Below are positions 63,901-64,000 of a stretch of DNA of 64,000 nt, in pieces. Position 1 is the stretch's first letter. Each line of letters opens with the position of its first letter. The stretch covers positions 131,981-195,980 of the forward strand of contig VXAY01002887.1 of NCBI GenBank assembly GCA_013399855.1. The letters are read 5' to 3'. Under the pieces are notes generated by a model. The model ran no database searches, was not told the DNA's origin, and saw only the letters and a program-made list of their open reading frames with translations. Source of the DNA: Oxyruncus cristatus (Eukaryota; Chordata; Aves; Passeriformes; Cotingidae). Position numbers and translations under genes: made by a program.

Positions 63901-64000
63901 TAATCTTACTTCCACCGTCATATTCTGGTTTGGTCCATTGTAGAGTAATAGAGCTTCTTTTTATTATTATAGCTTCTGGGCGACCTGGAGGATCACATGG
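27654..64000 (-). CDS. TTN: TTN (titin), A-band C-zone to C-terminus; 5' part beyond right edge
   Basis: 36 exons are resolved on the minus strand (w1 = 55441->64000 to w36 = 27654-27952), listed separately. Titin is the giant sarcomere filament: this part lies along the thick filament and ends in the M-band. Order from N to C: 29 Ig/Fn3 domains in w1; further Ig/Fn3 exons completing six 11-domain super-repeats; A-band edge domains; an Ig-Fn3-kinase block; M-band Igs with SP-rich and KSP linkers; the serine-rich is7; the last Ig (M10), ending NINIRSH. Known partners from the literature: myosin and MyBP-C in the C-zone, MuRF1 at A168-A170, obscurin/OBSL1 and myomesin in the M-band, calpain-3 at is7. 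A-band exons are almost all multiples of three with 1-1 phase, so any can be skipped in frame. One M-band Ig expected from human titin (M7) is absent. Confidence 0.97.
28077..28370 (-). CDS. TTN: TTN exon w35, serine-rich is7 linker
   Basis: The acceptor is caatgctcctcag|CTCTAATT and the donor is CTGAGAG|GTGAGC. It encodes LIEEPPKEVVLKTTGDAS and then a Ser/Met-rich unfolded stretch (SSFSSSSMTEMKFESMSAKS), ending TSKMLKSGLRG. This matches the M-band insertion is7, the calpain-3 site, encoded in human by the alternatively spliced Mex5. At 294 bp it is in-frame skippable. Confidence 0.95.
29314..29467 (-). CDS. TTN: TTN exon w34, second half of penultimate Ig
   Basis: The acceptor is gcttccttag|ATTGCAG and the donor is GTACTCC|GTAAGT. 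It encodes IAVSSHIRVTRSKNIYSLE through GQCSATASLTVL, completing the Ig begun in w33. At 154 bp it is not a multiple of three, so skipping it alone would shift frame. The intron to w33 is only 85 nt. Confidence 0.94.
29553..35500 (-). CDS. TTN: TTN exon w33 (Mex1-like): Ig-Fn3-kinase and M-band Igs
   Basis: A 5948-bp exon; acceptor cttctattccag|TTCCTGC, donor AATCAACCT|GTAAGT. N to C: Ig A169 (PAKIHLPKNLEG), Fn3 A170 (DPPRGLKVTDISRD), kinase (about 34820-34048), kinase tail, Igs M1 (VAPIDIGPIAGQIKH), M2 (PPEFTLPLYNRTAY), M3 (TLRPMFKRLLANAE), SP/Arg-rich linker, M4 (APRITLRMRSHRVPC), M5 (PATILTKPRSITVSEGE), KSP linker, M6 (PPKIKQHLKAEAL), then directly an M8-like Ig (VKAEIKASSTKMTVSEG) and the first half of the next Ig (EPAFVMQPKSQNVNEG). 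No M7-like Ig lies between M6 and the M8-like Ig. The phase runs from 1 to 0. Domain names follow human usage and are inferred. Confidence 0.95.
30455..30592 (-). repeat. TTN: KSP motif array between M5 and M6
   Basis: Five KSP tripeptides in a short stretch (RIKSP, RVKSP, PVKSP, RVKSP, KAKSP), the known titin M-band KSP phosphorylation site array. I recall four in human titin; the fifth here corresponds to a position where human has a different residue. Confidence 0.85.
31465..32905 (-). other. TTN: M-band disordered SP/Arg-rich linker between M3 and M4
   Basis: After the M3 Ig come charged, low-complexity segments: RRRTPSPEYEYYYRPRRR, MKRTEEERLRLEEELEL, a poly-acidic ITSEEEEEIEM, RRRRSLSPTYIELMRP and RRSPTPERTRPRSPSPVSS. 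Multiple SP/TP sites suggest phosphorylation. It is conserved in order with mammalian titin. Confidence 0.88.
34048..34820 (-). other. TTN: Titin kinase domain (within exon w33)
   Basis: Gly loop ELGRGQFGIAHR, candidate ATP lysine in LAKFVKV, catalytic loop HFDIKPDN in place of HRD, metal motif EFG (KIVEFGQAR) in place of DFG, activation segment FTAPEYYAPEV with the inhibitory tyrosine region, and a regulatory tail (WLKQQTEKTSTKAIKTLRH, then RRYYQTL) that in known structures blocks the active site. These substitutions match the titin kinase family and are why it is regarded as a mechanosensing pseudokinase/scaffold. Confidence 0.94.
35618..36211 (-). CDS. TTN: TTN exon w32, Fn3 (A167-like) + Ig (A168-like)
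   Basis: The acceptor is ttattctttacag|AAAAACC and the donor is GTTGAAG|GTGAAT. Fn3 is KPGQPGQPVASAVTKDS through GESEWSEVSQPV; Ig is APHFKEELRNLNVKFQ through VSGTASLDVE. At the A-band edge, A168-A169 form part of the MuRF1-binding site in mammals. Confidence 0.93.
36271..36848 (+). mobile_element. Solo LTR of an avian endogenous retrovirus, antisense in a TTN intron
   Basis: A 578-bp element flanked by a 5-bp direct repeat TACAG (36266-36270 and 36849-36853). It resembles the abundant songbird LTRs that start with ttttggctggggtagagtta. A TATA box (TATATAA at 36544-36550) and a poly(A) signal (ATTAAA at 36738-36743) are in plus orientation. No internal retroviral sequence remains, as expected after LTR-LTR recombination. 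The 5-bp duplication fits ERVL or other 5-bp classes. The exact 5' terminus is slightly uncertain because the usual TG start is displaced by two bases. Confidence 0.85.
36880..37185 (-). CDS. TTN: TTN exon w31, Fn3 (A166-like)
   Basis: The acceptor is ttttcttgtacag|ATAAACC and the donor is CCATTTG|GTAAGT. It encodes DKPDKPVGPIVIESILKNS through VFIKPPFG. The LTR in the following intron begins only about 30 nt from this donor. Confidence 0.93.
37278..37853 (-). CDS. TTN: TTN exon w30, tandem Ig pair (A164-A165-like)
   Basis: The acceptor is tctttgtcatag|CTGGAG and the donor is ATACAAG|GTAATT. The first Ig is EAPAIKKEMQDVTTKLGE through SSGKLLLQ; the second is APPQFHPGFPLKEKYYAG through TVLNVEIQ. 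The Ig-Ig order breaks the C-zone pattern and marks the A-band edge. Confidence 0.93.
38102..38401 (-). CDS. TTN: TTN exon w29, Fn3
   Basis: The acceptor is ttttaattttcag|ACAAACC and the donor is TTAACAT|GTAAGC. It encodes DKPSQPGEIEITSISKDS through RTAMAVKTKLT, with the Fn3 signature SDGGKEILGYWVE. Confidence 0.92.
38494..38799 (-). CDS. TTN: TTN exon w28, Fn3
   Basis: The acceptor is ttattattaacag|ATCCTCC and the donor is CCATTTG|GTAAGA. It encodes DPPEPPNNPPEVLDVTKS through EPVVCKDPFG. Confidence 0.92.
38957..39541 (-). CDS. TTN: TTN exon w27, Ig + Fn3
   Basis: The acceptor is attttgtttacag|AATATCC and the donor is CCTCTAA|GTAAGT. Ig is EYPDYELDEKYQEGLMVR through VYIKVRVIG; Fn3 is IPNPPEGPLEYDDIQARS through EEPAVPKTPL. 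These correspond to positions 1-2 of a seventh, incomplete super-repeat. Confidence 0.92.
39660..39962 (-). CDS. TTN: TTN exon w26, Fn3 (super-repeat f, position 11)
   Basis: The acceptor is ttctcttccag|CTCCTCC and the donor is ATGCTTG|GTAAGA. It encodes PPGKPQNPRVTDTTRTS through EVPGTVKITEML. The usual DGG is EGG here (DEGGSKVTGY). Confidence 0.92.
40250..40552 (-). CDS. TTN: TTN exon w25, Fn3 (super-repeat f, position 10)
   Basis: The acceptor is cctgttttacag|GTATTCC and the donor is CCAATTG|GTAAGT. It encodes IPGPPGTPEVFDISRDGM through KSAVARDPI. Confidence 0.92.
41004..41303 (-). CDS. TTN: TTN exon w24, Fn3 (super-repeat f, position 9)
   Basis: The acceptor is ttatttcctag|ACAAACC and the donor is AGAATCC|GTAAGT. 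It encodes DKPGPPVGPIRIDEVDSN through QSEIIECKSRI. The intron downstream (40553-41003) shows nothing recognisable. Confidence 0.92.
41416..41703 (-). CDS. TTN: TTN exon w23, Ig (super-repeat f, position 8)
   Basis: The acceptor is tttcttttcttag|TTCTACC and the donor is CCTTG|GTAAGAA. It encodes LPTIDFAGIPQKTIHVPA through TDTLKVIIL, a single Ig domain. Confidence 0.92.
41829..42422 (-). CDS. TTN: TTN exon w22, two Fn3 (super-repeat f, positions 6-7)
   Basis: The acceptor is cttttgttttag|ATACACC and the donor is CAAAAAG|GTAGGT. Fn3-1 is DTPGPPSSVKVKEASKDS; Fn3-2 is DVPMVPQKLEVIDTTKST through VTAVTVQDQK. This is the only fused pair of domains in super-repeat f. Confidence 0.92.
42718..42999 (-). 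CDS. TTN: TTN exon w21, Ig (super-repeat f, position 5)
   Basis: The acceptor is acctttcaccag|AAATACC and the donor is GTGTATG|GTAAGT. It encodes IPELELADDLKKTVTVRA through SATISVKVY. At 282 bp it is the shortest whole-Ig exon in the window. Confidence 0.92.
43096..43401 (-). CDS. TTN: TTN exon w20, Fn3 (super-repeat f, position 4)
   Basis: The acceptor is ctttttcaaag|ACACTCC and the donor is AGAATAG|GTAATT. It encodes DTPASPSVPRVVDTTKHS through SAEIEPVERI. Confidence 0.92.
43651..43956 (-). CDS. TTN: TTN exon w19, Fn3 (super-repeat f, position 3)
   Basis: The acceptor is taaaaaaaatag|CTATTCC, with an A-rich rather than pyrimidine-rich tract close to the site, and the donor is CCAACAT|GTAAGT. 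It encodes IPTQPGAPEEVSVGKEHV through QYMLCKEPT. Confidence 0.9.
44061..44360 (-). CDS. TTN: TTN exon w18, Fn3 (super-repeat f, position 2)
   Basis: The acceptor is acccctatgcag|ATTCACC and the donor is GCTTTCA|GTGAGT. It encodes SPGPCAGKIMISRVTEEK through SEPVIARNAF. The Cys in PGPC replaces the usual Pro. Confidence 0.92.
44481..44771 (-). CDS. TTN: TTN exon w17, Ig (super-repeat f, position 1)
   Basis: The acceptor is ctctctttccag|CACCACC and the donor is GTGCTTG|GTACGT. It encodes PPKAELDARLQGEVLSIR through MKQLSVLVKVL. Confidence 0.92.
44860..45165 (-). CDS. TTN: TTN exon w16, Fn3 (super-repeat e, position 11)
   Basis: The acceptor is tttattcctccag|ATCCACC and the donor is GAATACT|GTAAGA. 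It encodes DPPGRPEVTDVTRSTVSL through STGAVICKDE. Confidence 0.92.
45248..45550 (-). CDS. TTN: TTN exon w15, Fn3 (super-repeat e, position 10)
   Basis: The acceptor is ttccatgtttag|TCCCACC and the donor is CCAGTTG|GTAAGT. It encodes PPSPPSRPEVYSVSATAM through ASRPVVAQNPV. Confidence 0.92.
45643..47709 (-). CDS. TTN: TTN exon w14, seven domains (super-repeat e, positions 3-9)
   Basis: A 2067-bp exon; acceptor cttttttcag|CTCTCCC, donor CATTCG|GTAAGT. Domain order F-F-Ig-F-F-Ig-F: DAPGTPEPTNVTGDS, PPSAPNVVKVTDTSKTS, SAPEIDIDANFKQTHIV, DTPGPPGPITFKDVTRGS, EPAPPKRLDIVDTTKSS, IEPTADLSDISRQLIT and RPGPVTGPIEISSVSAES. The intron to w13 is only 78 nt and remains open in frame, so naive translation runs through it. 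Confidence 0.93.
47788..48087 (-). CDS. TTN: TTN exon w13, Fn3 (super-repeat e, position 2)
   Basis: The acceptor is ttaatattgcag|ACACACC and the donor is CCTTACA|GTAAGT. It encodes DTPGKIGGPIRFTNITGE through SDPVIAQIPY. The DGG turn is DGC (NDGCASVSHY). Confidence 0.92.
48179..48466 (-). CDS. TTN: TTN exon w12, Ig (super-repeat e, position 1)
   Basis: The acceptor is ttccttttttag|TTGCTCC and the donor is AGTACAAG|GTACTG. It encodes APTIEFGAEHFEGLTVKA through REDITIRVQ. The 562-nt intron on its right (48467-49028) holds nothing recognised. Confidence 0.92.
49029..49325 (-). CDS. TTN: TTN exon w11, Fn3 (super-repeat d, position 11)
   Basis: The acceptor is attttcctttcag|ACCCGCC and the donor is GAAAACG|GTAAGA. 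It encodes DPPGTPDYIDVTRETVTL through SSGYIMTRDEN. Confidence 0.92.
49421..51187 (-). CDS. TTN: TTN exon w10, six domains (super-repeat d, positions 5-10)
   Basis: A 1767-bp exon; acceptor tatttccacag|TGGCACC, donor CCAGTGG|GTAAGT. Order Ig-F-F-Ig-F-F: APEIDLDVALRTSIVAK, DTPSACQKLQLKHVSRG, DVPGPVKDLAMKDSTKS, TPEADLSDIPGGQIAVR, GPPSKPKAPLRLDEIKAD and RPPGAPGKPVVYNITADG. Confidence 0.93.
51248..51275. repeat. (AAAC)n microsatellite in TTN intron
   Basis: About six tandem copies of the tetramer aaac on the plus strand, in the intron between w9 and w10. Likely length-variable. Confidence 0.85.
51322..51627 (-). CDS. TTN: TTN exon w9, Fn3 (super-repeat d, position 4)
   Basis: The acceptor is ttatcattaacag|ATAAGCC and the donor is ATTCTTG|GTACTG. 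It encodes DKPGSPTKLKVVDTTKTS through MMEPVQAKDIL. Confidence 0.92.
51795..52097 (-). CDS. TTN: TTN exon w8, Fn3 (super-repeat d, position 3)
   Basis: The acceptor is ttttttatcag|TTACACC and the donor is CCTATTG|GTAAGA. It encodes TPGPPSVPEVTKITKNSM through SDFYKAADPI. Confidence 0.92.
52191..52490 (-). CDS. TTN: TTN exon w7, Fn3 (super-repeat d, position 2)
   Basis: The acceptor is gcctttcacag|ACAAGCC and the donor is TCATTTG|GTAAGA. It encodes DKPGPPTGPIQFKTVTAE through EPVIAKNSF. Confidence 0.92.
52579..52866 (-). CDS. TTN: TTN exon w6, Ig (super-repeat d, position 1)
   Basis: The acceptor is ttttttccttaag|GTGCACC and the donor is GATACTTG|GTATGT. It encodes APEIDVPPEYTEVVKYKA through SAHIRVQIL. 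The 436-nt intron on its right (52867-53302) is AT-rich and featureless. Confidence 0.92.
53303..53599 (-). CDS. TTN: TTN exon w5, Fn3 (super-repeat c, position 11)
   Basis: The acceptor is ttcctactgcag|AACCACC and the donor is CATACG|GTAAGT. It encodes EPPRNVRVSDISKTAITL through GPITCVDTY. Confidence 0.92.
53729..54031 (-). CDS. TTN: TTN exon w4, Fn3 (super-repeat c, position 10)
   Basis: The acceptor is tgatatcatcag|CTACCCC and the donor is GCTTGTG|GTATGT. It encodes TPGPPSTPWVTNVTRES through SDPVLAIDAC. Confidence 0.92.
54132..54719 (-). CDS. TTN: TTN exon w3, Ig + Fn3 (super-repeat c, positions 8-9)
   Basis: The acceptor is tctctttttcag|AATCTCC and the donor is CCTTACA|GTGAGT. Ig is SPEIDMKGFPHNTVYVRS; Fn3 is DRPGPPVGPVVLSDVTEE through CVVVKLPY. 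The Ig has Leu-Ser at the usual core Trp position (KVTLSRDG), an unusual substitution. Confidence 0.92.
54824..55120 (-). CDS. TTN: TTN exon w2, Fn3 (super-repeat c, position 7)
   Basis: The acceptor is tttcttctcag|AAAAACC and the donor is CAATTAG|GTATGC. It encodes KPSPPEKLGVTNVTKDSV through LLLPITVKEQL. The 320-nt intron on its right has no recognised feature. Confidence 0.92.
55441..64000 (-). CDS. TTN: TTN exon w1, giant A-band exon (partial), 29 Ig/Fn3 domains
   Basis: It is open across the whole 8560 bp to the window edge, in frame at base 64000, with donor AATAACAG|GTATGT. It matches the 3' part of the giant A-band exon (about 17 kb in human, the longest human coding exon). Order N to C: F; Ig-F-F-F-Ig-F-F-Ig-F-F-F (super-repeat a); the same again (b); then Ig-F-F-F-Ig-F (start of c). 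Starts seen include DRPGPPEGPVQVTGVTAE, CDPPGRPEAIVVTRSN, EAPGASLDPKYRDVIVV, DTPSAPVNLTIREVKKD and EAPRIMMDAKFRDVVVV. Eight Ig and 21 Fn3 domains are counted. The acceptor lies beyond the window. Confidence 0.96.
57213..60455 (-). repeat. TTN: Titin C-zone super-repeat b (11 domains)
   Basis: The same domain order as copy a, from APGASLDPKYRD to the Fn3 CDPPGQPEVTNITRTS, about 3.24 kb, intronless. Positions 1, 2 and 11 are the most alike between copies. Confidence 0.9.
60456..63702 (-). repeat. TTN: Titin C-zone super-repeat a (11 domains)
   Basis: Ig-F-F-F-Ig-F-F-Ig-F-F-F, from LPRISMDPKYKD to the Fn3 starting CDPPGRPEAIVV, about 3.25 kb with no intron. The order is a circular permutation of the conventional Ig-F-F-Ig-F-F-F-Ig-F-F-F. 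Super-repeats match a 43-nm myosin periodicity (literature). Confidence 0.9.

Noticed and set aside
39660..64000. Regular 300-bp periodicity resembling a tandem satellite or array
   Set aside because: It is explained by the Ig and Fn3 domain repeats of titin encoded in frame on the minus strand.

Overview
The window is vertebrate nuclear DNA, almost certainly from a bird and probably a passerine. The evidence is the gene content and order (PJVK > FKBP7 < PLEKHA3 > TTN <, which as I recall matches human 2q31.2), large introns with GT-AG boundaries, a CR1 retrotransposon 3' end (about 13.24-13.57 kb), and a solo LTR of a type I associate with songbird endogenous retroviruses (36.27-36.85 kb). 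No bacterial-type operon, CRISPR array, tRNA or rRNA was seen.

Layout. 1-6.7 kb, + strand: the last five coding exons and 3'UTR of PJVK (pejvakin, gasdermin family); its 5' exons lie before the window. 7.1-11.9 kb, - strand: all four coding exons of FKBP7, an ER-lumen prolyl isomerase with a signal peptide, EF-hands and a C-terminal HDEL. 11.5-12.7 kb: a GC-rich CpG island broken by a 660-base assembly gap (11924-12583), probably a shared divergent FKBP7/PLEKHA3 promoter; PLEKHA3 exon 1 is not visible and presumably lies in the gap. 14.8-21.7 kb, + strand: the remaining seven coding exons of PLEKHA3 (FAPP1), then a long 3'UTR. 26.7-64 kb, - strand: the 3' third of titin, TTN, running off the right edge inside a giant A-band exon.

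TTN is resolved into 36 exons. Six complete 11-domain Ig/Fn3 super-repeats of the thick-filament C-zone are followed by the A-band edge domains, the titin kinase, the M-band Ig domains with SP-rich and KSP linkers, the serine-rich is7 exon and the terminal M10 Ig. Nearly all A-band exons are multiples of three bases with phase 1-1 boundaries at domain edges.

Most notable observations: the M-band part lacks the Ig domain I expect at M7, with nine Ig domains C-terminal to the kinase instead of ten, in one uninterrupted 5.9-kb exon; a solo LTR has inserted about 30 nt from a TTN splice donor, turning an intron of about 85 nt into 668 nt; successive super-repeats show a mosaic of retained and lost introns at homologous positions; and PLEKHA3 and TTN may have poly(A) sites within about 50 bp of each other, tail to tail. 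I found no evidence of an unknown multi-gene system; the novelty here is in titin's architecture.
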